Below, one piece after another: positions 52,449 through 61,839 of a DNA stretch of 64,000 bases. This DNA is from Tenacibaculum lutimaris (GTDB taxonomy: Bacteria; Bacteroidota; Bacteroidia; Flavobacteriales; Flavobacteriaceae): assembly GCF_003610735.1 (NCBI RefSeq), contig NZ_RAQM01000007.1, forward strand, positions 62,001 to 126,000. Direction: 5' to 3'. Both the position numbers and the translations under genes were made by a program. The notes under the pieces are model-generated. The model did no database searches and was not told the origin of the DNA. It saw only the letters and a list, made by a program, of their open reading frames with translations. Each line of letters starts with the position of its first letter. Position 1 is the stretch's first letter.

Positions 52449-54065
52449 TTAAGCTTTTTGTTTTTTTGAATCTATTAATCTTTTCACAGTTTCCTGGTAT
52501 TCTTCCTTCTCTTTTTGGTTTAAACGTTTTAAATGTTCTTTATAGTCTTCTTTTAATCCTTTAAAAAGAGAGTAACACATTAATAACAAAAGTAAGGTAA
52601 AAGGAAGACCTGTGGCAATAGAAGCTGTTTGGAGTGCTTTTAAACCTCCTCCTAATAATAAAACGGCAGCTACAGCACCTTCTGCAAGTGCCCAAAATAT
52701 TCTTTGTCCTACAGGAGCGTCTATTTTTCCACCTGAAGTTAAGCTATCAACCACTAAAGAACCAGAATCTGATGAGGTAACAAAGAAACTAGCAATAAGT
52801 ATAATAGCAACAATATTTAAAGCCATTGAAAAAGGGAAGTCTTCTAAGAAAACAAAAAGAGCGGTAGCAACATTATCATTTACACCATCGGCAATTGTAG
52901 TATCTCCACCTAAAATTTCGTGTAACGAGGTTGCTCCAAAAGCAGTAATCCAAAACAGCGTAATTAATGTAGGAACAATTAATACTCCTAAAATAAATTC
53001 TCTAATAGTTCTTCCTTTTGAAACACGTGCGATGAACATACCTACAAAAGGAGACCAAGCAATCCACCATCCCCAATAGAAAATAGTCCATGAGTTTTGC
53101 CATTCCGTTCCAGTATAGGCTTCAGCCCAAGTAGAAAGATTAATTAAATCGTTAACATAGCTACCTGTGTTTTGTACAAATGATTTTAAGATAAAAATAG
53201 TAGGTCCTAAAATTACTACAGCGAGTAATAAAAGTACAGCAATACGCATGTTCATTTCACTTAAAAATTTTACTCCCTTATCAACTCCTGAAACTACGGA
53301 AATAGTGGCAATTAATGTAATTCCGACAATTAGCCATATTTGTAATGAAATACCTGAATCTAAACCAAAAACATGTTCTAAACCAGCAGCAACTTGCTTA
53401 ACACCAAGCCCAAGAGAGGTTGCTAACCCAAAAACAGTAGCTAAAACAGCAAAAATGTCTATAATATCACCAATTCTACCATGAATTCTATCTCCTAAGA
53501 AAGGATAGAATACAGAACGAATTGTTAATGGAAGCCCTCTGGAGTATGTAAAATAAGCTAAAGATAAACCAACCAAAGCATAAATTCCCCAAGCATGCAA
53601 TCCCCAGTGTAAAAAAGTAACATTCATGGCTTCTTTGGCGGCGGCTGCAGTATTAGGATCGGCTAATGGGGGAGAAGAAAAATGATAAACAGGTTCAGCA
53701 ATACTCCAAAAAAGTAGTCCAATACCCATACCAGCACTAAAGAGCATTGAAAACCAAGAAGTCGTTGAAAATTCAGGTTTTGCTTTTGCTCCACCTATAC
53801 GTAAACTTCCGTATTTACTAAAAGCTAAATAAAGCATAAATGTAACAAAAATGTTTACGGATATAATGAATAACCAACCAGTTTTGTTAGCTATAAAATT
53901 TTGAGCTGTATCAAAATATGATTGGGCTCTTTCTTTAAAAAGTAAAGTTAAAGCTACACTTAGTATTATTACTATTGAAGATGTGAAGAATACAGGTCCG
54001 TTAACTTCAAGTCCAAAGATTGATTTCCGTTCGTCACTTCTAATTATTTTTTTTGCTTTTTTCAT
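52449..54065 (-). CDS. BCCT family transporter (betaine/carnitine/choline type)
   Basis: 538 residues, about twelve membrane helices. The tryptophan-rich GWWIAWSPFVGMFIARVSKGRT block and the Gly-rich GMGIGLLFWSIAEPVYHF segment are signatures of the BCCT family. The likely substrate is glycine betaine or a related trimethylammonium compound; Na+ or H+ coupling cannot be told. The C-terminal 40 residues are long, basic and helical, as in osmosensing members. Confidence 0.94.
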   Translation of the reverse strand: MKKAKKIIRSDERKSIFGLEVNGPVFFTSSIVIILSVALTLLFKERAQSYFDTAQNFIANKTGWLFIISVNIFVTFMLYLAFSKYGSLRIGGAKAKPEFSTTSWFSMLFSAGMGIGLLFWSIAEPVYHFSSPPLADPNTAAAAKEAMNVTFLHWGLHAWGIYALVGLSLAYFTYSRGLPLTIRSVFYPFLGDRIHGRIGDIIDIFAVLATVFGLATSLGLGVKQVAAGLEHVFGLDSGISLQIWLIVGITLIATISVVSGVDKGVKFLSEMNMRIAVLLLLAVVILGPTIFILKSFVQNTGSYVNDLINLSTWAEAYTGTEWQNSWTIFYWGWWIAWSPFVGMFIARVSKGRTIREFILGVLIVPTLITLFWITAFGATSLHEILGGDTTIADGVNDNVATALFVFLEDFPFSMALNIVAIILIASFFVTSSDSGSLVVDSLTSGGKIDAPVGQRIFWALAEGAVAAVLLLGGGLKALQTASIATGLPFTLLLLLMCYSLFKGLKEDYKEHLKRLNQKEKEEYQETVKRLIDSKKQKA

Positions 54066-54093
54066 GTGTTAATGTTTTGCGCTATTTATTCTA

Positions 54094-55251
54094 TTAAAAA
54101 TAGTATCCGATATTTATGTTAAATCTCATGTCCCAATCAGCATTAGGTGTTCCGCTAGCTAAAGCATTTGTCCATACTGGGCCTAACCAAGGATGATCTT
54201 TTCCTGCTGCAAAATCTACATAAGTATAAACATTGCCGGCAGTTACTAAGAAGCCAAATACATTCATTAAGCTGTCTTCAAAATTTATAGCTGCTTTATC
54301 CATATAGCCAAAGTCATTATAAACTTGTATGCTAGAAATAGGTTTCCATTTCACAGGAAAAGTGTAAGCAGCACCTAAGGTATATGTTGTTGCTTCTGAA
54401 GCAGTAAGGTAAGGAGCTCCGTAAGCAGTTAAAGCAATAAGATTGCTATAGGTAGTGTTGTTAGTGTTGTATTTATAAGTAGAAACTTGAGCTTTAGCAT
54501 CAAAGTTTTTAGCATTTAGTTGATAGTGTAAGGCAAAAGCATGATGGCTAGATGTATCTTCAGTATCTAAATTATAAAGGCCTCCATATTGTGCAGAAAA
54601 CCCTATTTGGTGTTGAATGTTTTTATTACCGAAGTGATAATTTACTTTACCATTTAATTGATTTGTTTCCTTGTATCTTAAATCTAGATTACCATCTCCA
54701 TCAATGTCTATAGAGGCAACATCGTACGAATATCGGCTATCAGAAACATCGGAGTTGCTTCCAAAAGTAAGTTCTTCAGCATTTTTAAAAAAAGCTAAGG
54801 CGTATTCCCATTTTTTTCCTTTATGAGTAAACTTTACCCCCATATCATGATCGTCTTCTAGTCCTAAGTAGTAGTTAATACCAAAAAACCAACTATGAGA
54901 ATTGTATTGAGTAATACCAAAAGGCACTTGCGTTAGCCCTAATTGGATATTGTCTCTTTCGTTAAAGTCATACCCTAACCAACCTTGTTTAAGCATACCG
55001 CCTCCAAAACTTTGTGAGTAAAAGCGGTATTCAGCATTTAGTTTTATTCCTTTATATTTTGCTTTAGCGTTAATTCTGAAGACGTCGAAACCGAAATCGC
55101 CTCCGCGCTTTTTTTGACCATCTTTCCATGAAGATAGGTTGTAGTTAAATCGTAATGCTCCGCCAATTTTAACCTCAGGTTTTTCTTGTGAAAACATAAC
55201 TGTAACAAAAGAAAAAGCAACTAAGACTAGGCTTTTTTTTGAGAAATTCAT
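54094..55251 (-). CDS. outer-membrane porin-like beta-barrel protein
   Basis: 385 residues with a Sec signal peptide (MNFSKKSLVLVAFSFVTVMFS, cleavage near residue 21), regular amphipathic strands and a final phenylalanine (INIGYYF), as in outer-membrane barrels. The overall form resembles phosphate-selective-type porins but the substrate is unknown. It is the first gene of an operon with the BCCT transporter (28 nt) and a universal stress protein, so it may let compatible solutes pass the outer membrane. Confidence 0.85.
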   Translation of the reverse strand: MNFSKKSLVLVAFSFVTVMFSQEKPEVKIGGALRFNYNLSSWKDGQKKRGGDFGFDVFRINAKAKYKGIKLNAEYRFYSQSFGGGMLKQGWLGYDFNERDNIQLGLTQVPFGITQYNSHSWFFGINYYLGLEDDHDMGVKFTHKGKKWEYALAFFKNAEELTFGSNSDVSDSRYSYDVASIDIDGDGNLDLRYKETNQLNGKVNYHFGNKNIQHQIGFSAQYGGLYNLDTEDTSSHHAFALHYQLNAKNFDAKAQVSTYKYNTNNTTYSNLIALTAYGAPYLTASEATTYTLGAAYTFPVKWKPISSIQVYNDFGYMDKAAINFEDSLMNVFGFLVTAGNVYTYVDFAAGKDHPWLGPVWTNALASGTPNADWDMRFNINIGYYF

Positions 55252-55628
55252 TGTTGTAATAATAAATGTGAAGAAAGCATACTCTTAAAAGTACATTTTC
55301 AGTTTAAGAGCTAAGGAAAACTCTTTTTAGCTTGATAAAAAAAGGAGATTTATTTTGAAGGAGGAATGAATTTATCTGATTGATTTCTGAAAACCAAAAA
55401 GTTAAAGTTGAAAATTCTTTTGTTCTTTTTGTCTTTAAGTTTTTTTATCATAAGGCTACAAAGGTACTGATTAAAAAGGGGTTTTCAAAAAGAGGTTTTT
55501 TGAGTGATTTGAAAAATCTATAAGTGTTTTTTGATGCTTAAAAATATTGGTAGAGGTGTTTTAAAAGGTGATTATCAATTTTATGTTTTTAAATTTCAGT
55601 ATATTAGTGTATTAAACATCATGTGTAA
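55252..55628. other. 377-nt intergenic region between the porin operon and the PAS gene
   Basis: AT-rich and without a credible gene. It holds the strong minus-strand promoter at 55459-55489 and a leader of about 200 nt before the porin ATG, in which I see no clear riboswitch fold. Nothing else was recognised, including a promoter for the PAS gene. Confidence 0.6.
55459..55489 (-). promoter_or_regulatory. promoter of the porin-BCCT-Usp operon
   Basis: On the minus strand, TTTG (55486-55489) is separated by exactly 19 nt from TACCTTTG (55459-55466): the complete Bacteroidota -33/-7 consensus. The porin start is about 208 nt downstream, so the leader is long. Confidence 0.75.
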
Positions 55629-57068
55629 ATGAGAACTTCAATGGGAAGAAAAAACTTGTATGGCTATATCATAAACAGTATTATGGTTATAGTACTTGGT
55701 ATTATTTATTGGAAACAAATGGATTATACTACTAATAGATTCTTGAATTGGGTTTCATTGGTGTTAATAGTTCTCATTTTAGGAATGTTAACAATTGTTT
55801 TTTTGGTTTTAAAAACACAGATTAAAGCAAAAGAGAAATCGCAAGAAGAGCTTTTAAGGAATCAAAGATTATTACAATCAATAATAAACAACACAACCAA
55901 TGTCATTTCTGTAAAAAAAATAAATGGTGAGTATATACTAGTAAATGAGAAGTACCAATTAATTTTTGGTAAATCAGAGGAAAGTTTAATAGGAAAAACG
56001 AACCATGATATTTTGCCAAAAGAAATTGCAGATAGATATCTTGAAGCCGATTTAGAGGCAATAAAAGCTGGAAAAGAAATTCAAATAGAAGAAGTAGTAG
56101 AACAGCCTGATGGACCACATATATATTTGTCTGTAAAATTTCCCTTATTTGATACTTCTAACAGGGTATATGCTATTGGAAGTATATCTACAGATATTAC
56201 AGAAAGAAAGGCAATTATGGAGTCGCAAAAAGAAGCGGATACCTTTTTTAATATCTCTACAGATAGTCTGGTTATAGCATCTAATGAGAAGTTTTTAAAA
56301 GTTAATACTTCGTTAAGTAATCTTCTAGGATATACAAAAGAAGAGCTTTTAAGTGAGTCGTTTGCTACTTATATTTTTCCTGAAGATCTTGAAAAGACAA
56401 ATGAGGCTATTAAAAAGCTAGAAATGGGGGCGAACTTAGTAAGTTTTAATAATAGATGGATTTGTAAGGATAAAAGTATTAAGTGGTTGTCTTGGAACGC
56501 TACTTCAGATAAGAATACAGGAACATTGTATGCTGTGGCTAGAGATATTACTAAAGACTTGTTGCTTCAAGAGGAGAATGAAAAAAGAATGAATGAGTTG
56601 TATGAGAATCAGCAAAAATTGAATATGATTATAGAAAATATTAGTGATGGTGTGTTAGTTGCCAATACTGATAAGCAGGTTATATTGGCTAACGAGGTTG
56701 CTAATGAGCTTTTTGGTATAGAAGATGATTCAAAAATATCTGTTGACTTTTCTGATCATTTTAAAGTGATAAACTCATATGATGGGAAAATTTTTCCTAT
56801 TCAAAACCTACCAGCTGAACTAGCTTTAGAAGGTAAAATTACCAACGATATTGATGTGTTGCTGATGAATAAAGAGACGAATGAAATAAGGAGAGTATTG
56901 TTGAGTGGAAGACCTATAATTGATAATGAAAATTATATCGCTGCTGTAGTTGTAACTATTAAAGATATAAGTAGGTATAAGAGGTTAGAAGCAGAATTAA
57001 AAAGAAAAGACCAAGAATCAAGAAGAAGAATTGGTTTCAAAAAAGATGATTCAAAAAAGAAAGAATAA
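55629..57068 (+). CDS. membrane protein with three PAS domains and no output domain
   Basis: 479 residues. Two N-terminal membrane helices (about 10-25 and 40-60) then three PAS domains (about 80-195, 205-310, 330-445); ERKAIMESQKEAD and DLLLQEENEKRMNELYENQQKLN are linkers and RYKRLEAELKRKDQE is where a histidine kinase dimerisation helix would normally follow. Instead, the protein ends after a basic tail (KKDDSKKKE) and no HATPase gene follows. It may be a receptor that acts on another protein. ATG at 55629 was chosen; 55641 is possible. Confidence 0.85.
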   Translation: MRTSMGRKNLYGYIINSIMVIVLGIIYWKQMDYTTNRFLNWVSLVLIVLILGMLTIVFLVLKTQIKAKEKSQEELLRNQRLLQSIINNTTNVISVKKINGEYILVNEKYQLIFGKSEESLIGKTNHDILPKEIADRYLEADLEAIKAGKEIQIEEVVEQPDGPHIYLSVKFPLFDTSNRVYAIGSISTDITERKAIMESQKEADTFFNISTDSLVIASNEKFLKVNTSLSNLLGYTKEELLSESFATYIFPEDLEKTNEAIKKLEMGANLVSFNNRWICKDKSIKWLSWNATSDKNTGTLYAVARDITKDLLLQEENEKRMNELYENQQKLNMIIENISDGVLVANTDKQVILANEVANELFGIEDDSKISVDFSDHFKVINSYDGKIFPIQNLPAELALEGKITNDIDVLLMNKETNEIRRVLLSGRPIIDNENYIAAVVVTIKDISRYKRLEAELKRKDQESRRRIGFKKDDSKKKE

Positions 57069-57093
57069 AATTGTTAGAAGAGTTAAGAGAAAG

Positions 57094-58080
57094 TTATTTA
57101 TTCTTTTCAGCTTTTTTCTTTTCTTTTTCTAATTTTCTAAAATACCCTCGAGTTAAAAAATTGTGTTTAAAAGCTTCCATGTTTTCATTAAACTTTTCTG
57201 TTCCTTCGTTTATATTTTTAAGTGTAGATTTTAGACTATTAACCAAAGAGGTATCTTTTGTAATATAGTTAAGAGCTCCTTCACTAGAGTTAAAATCATC
57301 AACTAGAACATTAATATTTCCTATAAGGCTATCAATTTTCACACTTGAAGCATCGATGTTATGTACAATAGATTTTAATTTTTTACCTGAAATAGAATCA
57401 TTAATTAACATGCCTAAAACAGTGTTGTTATCTGTTTTTAATGAAGTTATTATATGGTTTAATTCGTTAATAGTGTTTGATGCTTGGTAACTTATTCTTT
57501 TTAGGTTTTTAACAGACTGTTTCATGTCTTTTGCCATAATTGTGTCGTTTAGTAAAACACCTAAAGTTCCTTTACCCTCTAATAGTTTGTCGGTTATTTT
57601 TAAAAGATCAGCTGTAAGTATTGCTGCATTTTCATTAGTAACACTTAATGTGTTTAAAATATCATCTGTTCCAATTTTACTATAAGAGCTAATAACATCT
57701 CCATTTTTAATTAATGCTTCTGTTTTTTTTCCTGGAACTATATTTACAATCATATTTCCTACTAACCCGTCAGAACCTATAGTAGCAACAGCATTCTTCT
57801 TTATATGAATGGCTATTTTTTTGTCAATAACCATGTTTACTTTTATAGTGGAATCATTAATCATAGTTATATTTTTTACAGTTCCTATGTTTATTCCTGA
57901 ATAACGAACATTATTTCCGTTTTGCAATCCGTTAACATTTTGAAAATAAGCGCTGATGGTAAAGTTTTCTTGAAACATGCTTTGGCGTTGCCCGATGAGG
58001 TAAATAGCAAAAACAAAAATAATTGTACCTATAGATACAAATAGTCCCAATCTAAATTTTTGTGAGTTTGTTGTTTTCAT
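57094..58080 (-). CDS. MlaD family (MCE domain) protein
   Basis: 328 residues, one N-terminal membrane helix (about 10-28), an MCE domain (about 38-118, FTISAYFQNVNGLQNGNNVRYSGINIGTV) and a long helical C-terminal part with repeated LLNDTIMAKDMKQSVKNL / LINDSISGKKLKSIVHNI motifs. MCE proteins shuttle phospholipids between membranes. Third gene of an mlaE-mlaF-mlaD unit. Confidence 0.93.
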   Translation of the reverse strand: MKTTNSQKFRLGLFVSIGTIIFVFAIYLIGQRQSMFQENFTISAYFQNVNGLQNGNNVRYSGINIGTVKNITMINDSTIKVNMVIDKKIAIHIKKNAVATIGSDGLVGNMIVNIVPGKKTEALIKNGDVISSYSKIGTDDILNTLSVTNENAAILTADLLKITDKLLEGKGTLGVLLNDTIMAKDMKQSVKNLKRISYQASNTINELNHIITSLKTDNNTVLGMLINDSISGKKLKSIVHNIDASSVKIDSLIGNINVLVDDFNSSEGALNYITKDTSLVNSLKSTLKNINEGTEKFNENMEAFKHNFLTRGYFRKLEKEKKKAEKNK

Positions 58081-58085
58081 AATAC

Positions 58086-58835
58086 CTATTTAAAAAAAGC
58101 TTTAATCTTTGGGTCTTCAGAGTTAGATAATTCTTTAAATGTTCCTGTAGCATAGTCGATGCCATCAATAAGTAATATCATTCTATCTGAAATAACTCGA
58201 GCACAATCAACATCGTGAGTAATAATAAGTGACGAGGTATTGTATTTTTTTTGAATATTTTGCATTAAGATAATAATTTCTTTCGCAGTAATAGGATCCA
58301 GTCCACTTGTAGGTTCGTCATATAAAATAATTTTTGGCTGTAAAATAAGGGTTCGTGCTAAAGCAATTCGTCGTTTCATACCTCCAGACAATTCAGAAGG
58401 CATCATGCCTATTGTGTGTGTCAATCCAACATTGTCTAAAGCTTCAATAACCAGTTTTTCAGTATCAATTAATTTTTTATTTTTTCTTGTACGGCCTCGC
58501 AATGGAAATTCTAAATTTTCACGGACAGTCATAGAGTCATATAGCGCACTACCTTGAAATAGAAAACCTATGTCGGTGCGTAAAATATCTAATGCCTCTT
58601 GGTCTAGTTTAGTTATATCATGATGCATCACTGAAATAATACCTTTATCAGCTTCCATTAATCCTACTAAACATTTAATCATAACCGATTTTCCAGACCC
58701 TGATTTTCCCATGACTACTAAATTTTCGCCTTCATAAAGCTGCATATTAAACCCATTAAGCACATGGTTATCTCCAAAGGCTTTGTATAAGTCTTTAATT
58801 TCTAGAACTACTTTTTTGTTAAGGGTATTTGTCAT
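58086..58835 (-). CDS. ABC transporter ATP-binding protein (MlaF-like)
   Basis: 249 residues: Walker A GKSGSGKSV (about 39-47), signature ELSGGMKRRIALAR and Walker B ILYDEPTSGLDP, with H-loop IITHDVD. ATPase of the phospholipid ABC importer/exporter. Overlaps the permease gene by 4 bp (ATGA-type coupling) and precedes the MlaD gene by 5 nt. Confidence 0.95.
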   Translation of the reverse strand: MTNTLNKKVVLEIKDLYKAFGDNHVLNGFNMQLYEGENLVVMGKSGSGKSVMIKCLVGLMEADKGIISVMHHDITKLDQEALDILRTDIGFLFQGSALYDSMTVRENLEFPLRGRTRKNKKLIDTEKLVIEALDNVGLTHTIGMMPSELSGGMKRRIALARTLILQPKIILYDEPTSGLDPITAKEIIILMQNIQKKYNTSSLIITHDVDCARVISDRMILLIDGIDYATGTFKELSNSEDPKIKAFFK

Positions 58836-59614
58836 AATTCAAAAAAGATATCAGTTACAAAAACAGCTATAAAATCAATAATAAAAAGTAATAAAGAAGC
58901 AGTTACTACAGCTGTGTTTGTCGCTTTACCAACACCAGCGGTTCCTTTTTTACAGTTATACCCCTTAAAACAACCAATAATTCCTATTGCAGCTCCAAAG
59001 AAAAACGACTTTATTGTAGCTGGAACTACGTCTCCAAACTTTATAGCGTCAAATACTTGATTAAAATACAAAATAAAAGAGACATCTCCTTTTGTGCTTT
59101 CAACTAAAAAAGACCCAAACAAAGCAACAGTGTCAGCTATAATTACTAGTAAAGGGAGCATGAGAGTAACGGCTAAAACTCGAGTAACTACTAAGTATTT
59201 AAAAGGATTTATGCCAGAAACTTCCATAGCATCTATTTGTTCGGTAACACGCATAGAACCTAATTCGGCGCTAATACCAGAACCTATTTTTCCTGCACAT
59301 ACTAAAGCAGTGATGATAGGGCCTATTTCTCTTATAATTGAAATACCAACCATAGAAGGCATCCAAGATACAGCACCAAATTCCATTAAAGTTGGGCGAG
59401 TTTGCAAAGTAAGAACCAAACCTATTATAAAACCAGTAATACTAACTAATAGTAACGAACGATAACCTATTTGATAGCATTGCAACATTAACTCCTTAAA
59501 CTCAAAAGGTCGTTTAAAAGCCTCTCTAAAGAAACGAGCGGTAAAAAAAGCTAACTCACCAGTTTCTATAAAAAAAGATTTCAACTGCTTAACCATTAAA
59601 TTAAAACGTAGCAT
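58832..59614 (-). CDS. MlaE family ABC transporter permease
   Basis: 260 residues, about five to six membrane helices with the MlaE motifs FREAFKRPFEFKELMLQCYQIG, REIGPIITALVCAGKIGSGISAELGSMRVTEQIDAME and CFKGYNCKKGTAGVGKATNTAVV. First gene of the operon; a second ATG (59596) is possible. The inner-membrane permease of lipid-asymmetry systems. Confidence 0.95.
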   Translation of the reverse strand: MLRFNLMVKQLKSFFIETGELAFFTARFFREAFKRPFEFKELMLQCYQIGYRSLLLVSITGFIIGLVLTLQTRPTLMEFGAVSWMPSMVGISIIREIGPIITALVCAGKIGSGISAELGSMRVTEQIDAMEVSGINPFKYLVVTRVLAVTLMLPLLVIIADTVALFGSFLVESTKGDVSFILYFNQVFDAIKFGDVVPATIKSFFFGAAIGIIGCFKGYNCKKGTAGVGKATNTAVVTASLLLFIIDFIAVFVTDIFFEL

Positions 59615-59767
59615 AAATTGAGTTTAATGTTGTAATTAAATGTATATCAATTAATTATTATTAAAAATAATGAAAATTATACTATAAAAATGATAATTAT
59701 CATCTAAAATCTCTAACTATAAACATATCTTTATTACAAAATACGTAAACACAAACAAAACTCGAAA

Positions 59768-60682
59768 ATGCTTAAGATTATTAAATTGGCTTTAGTTCTT
59801 ATCTTTTTGATTGTTTTAAAAGAATACTACCCCGAAAAAAAAAGAGAGGAAGAAAGGATGAGTACTAAAGTTTTGGTTCAATCTATTTTACCTATTAAGG
59901 TAAAAATTGATCGTAATATTATTGTAGAAAACTACTTTGAGTACTTAGACTCCATTGTTGAAAGGTATGATTCTTTAGTATCATATAAATTGACTGAACA
60001 TCTTTTAGTTCGAACTAATTCTTGGATAATAGATACACTTCAAAATACCGATTATTATCGAAAGAAAGCTTTAGACTCTTTTGTTTTTAGTCAAAAAAAA
60101 ATGATTGTATTGCCAAAAGGAGCATCGATAATTATTCCTGATTCTATAACCGCAAAAGAGATGCTTGATTCTTTTCAGAAAACTAGAATAGATATTAATA
60201 TTCCTGAATTTAAACTTAGAATATATGAAGATTCTTTAAAATTGTATGATTTTCCTGTAAGAGTAGGGAGAAATGAAAAAAAGTACTTAAAAATGTCTGA
60301 TAGGGTTGAGGATTTAAAAACCAAAATTGGGAAAGGTTTTATCATAAATTATGAACGTAAGCCGCGATATGTAAATCCAGTAAATAATCTTGAATATTTA
60401 ACAACTAGAAGAGATGATAATAAAATAACTAAGTTACCTCAAATTCCTTTTATTGAAACCGAGATAAATGGTTTGCGTAATGGTCAAATGATACATCCAA
60501 CAACTAATCCCATAACTTTAGGAAAGGCATATTCTAATGGTTGTATAGGAACAAAAGAGGCTGATGCTTGGGTTATTTATTACCATGCGCCAATTGGCAC
60601 CAAAATAAAGATAAGATACGATTTAGAAATTTTAGATAAAAAAGGAGGTAAAAAGTATTTAAAGAACATTTATAAGAAATAA
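59768..60682 (+). CDS. L,D-transpeptidase family protein with altered motif
   Basis: 304 residues: an N-terminal anchor (about 4-20), an unknown middle part and a C-terminal YkuD-type domain (about 140-295). The catalytic cysteine is present in YSNGCIGTKEA, but the motif, usually S-H-G-C-I/V-R, has Asn for His and Gly for Arg. The upstream His in RNGQMIHPTTNP may serve. These enzymes cross-link or modify peptidoglycan in the periplasm. Activity should be considered uncertain. Confidence 0.82.
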   Translation: MLKIIKLALVLIFLIVLKEYYPEKKREEERMSTKVLVQSILPIKVKIDRNIIVENYFEYLDSIVERYDSLVSYKLTEHLLVRTNSWIIDTLQNTDYYRKKALDSFVFSQKKMIVLPKGASIIIPDSITAKEMLDSFQKTRIDINIPEFKLRIYEDSLKLYDFPVRVGRNEKKYLKMSDRVEDLKTKIGKGFIINYERKPRYVNPVNNLEYLTTRRDDNKITKLPQIPFIETEINGLRNGQMIHPTTNPITLGKAYSNGCIGTKEADAWVIYYHAPIGTKIKIRYDLEILDKKGGKKYLKNIYKK

Positions 60683-60691
60683 GCCTTTTAT

Positions 60692-61693
60692 TTAAAAAGT
60701 ATTATAACTGAGTTCATTTTCTGTTGTTCTTCCGTTGTTCCAACAGCTTAGATTATAAATGGTGGTATTAGCAATGTTGGTTATAGCTTCATAGGTTAAA
60801 AAGGCATGATGACCTGTAATAAGTACGTTTGGAATTGCTATTAATTTTACTAAAAGATTATCCTTTTGTGCTTTTTTAGAGTTATTATTAAAAAAAATAC
60901 CTTTTTCTTTTTCGTATACATCAATACCTAAAGCACCAATCTTTCCGTTTTCTAATCCTGCTATTATGTGCTCTGTATTTATAATGGCACCTCTAGCTGT
61001 ATTGATAATTATGACGCCTTCTTTCATTTTAGAGATTAAATCATTGTTAATTAAGTGATAAGTTTCGGTGGTTAAAGGAGTGTGCAAAGAAATAATATCT
61101 GCTTTTTTACATAAAGTATTTAAAGTTACATATTGTAGCTGATAAGAATCCGCTAACTCTTTATTTTCTTTAATATCATATCCCAATAATTTGCATCCAA
61201 ACCCATGCATAATTTTACACATAACAGAGCCTATTTTTCCTGTTCCAATAATGCCTATTGTTTTATTGTTTAAGTCAAAGCCAATAAGGTTTTCTTGAGC
61301 AAAATTAAAATTACTAATACGTTTGTTAGATTCAATCAACTTTCTATCTAAAGCTAACAAAAGCGCGGTAGCATGTTCAGCGATAGCATAAGGAGAATAA
61401 GCAGGTACATTAGCTACCTTAATATTGAGGTTGGAGGCAGTTTTTAGATCTACATTGTCGTATCCTGCCGATCTTAAAGTTATATACTTAATTCCTAAAC
61501 TGTCCAATTTTTTTATGATAAAGGAATCAGCTTCATCTGCTGCAAATATAGATATGGCATCATACCCTTTAGCCAATGTTACTGTTTTTAATGATAAAGC
61601 TTCTTTTATGAATGTTAGCTGAAGCTTCTCTTTATTAGCTTCTTTTAAGTAAAGTATTTCAAAACTTTTGGAACTATATACAAGTACTTTCAT
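60692..61693 (-). CDS. D-isomer 2-hydroxyacid dehydrogenase (D-lactate dehydrogenase type)
   Basis: 333 residues. NAD-binding GTGKIGSV (about 148-155), the arginine in INTARGAIIN (about 230), the Glu in a VYEKEKGIFF segment and the catalytic His in ITGHHAFLT. The residue pattern fits D-lactate dehydrogenases that reduce pyruvate. Convergent with the L,D-transpeptidase gene, 9 nt apart. Confidence 0.93.
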   Translation of the reverse strand: MKVLVYSSKSFEILYLKEANKEKLQLTFIKEALSLKTVTLAKGYDAISIFAADEADSFIIKKLDSLGIKYITLRSAGYDNVDLKTASNLNIKVANVPAYSPYAIAEHATALLLALDRKLIESNKRISNFNFAQENLIGFDLNNKTIGIIGTGKIGSVMCKIMHGFGCKLLGYDIKENKELADSYQLQYVTLNTLCKKADIISLHTPLTTETYHLINNDLISKMKEGVIIINTARGAIINTEHIIAGLENGKIGALGIDVYEKEKGIFFNNNSKKAQKDNLLVKLIAIPNVLITGHHAFLTYEAITNIANTTIYNLSCWNNGRTTENELSYNTF

Positions 61694-61839
61694 GATAAAA
61701 ACAATTAATTAAGTTGAAGCTAAAATATTGATTTATAGGTTTGTTTTCAATGATATTTGTCATTTTAAAAGAGTGAGTTTAACATAAAACGTTTAGTTTT
61801 TTTAGTGAAAACGAAAGAATATAAGCTTTTATTAAAAAC

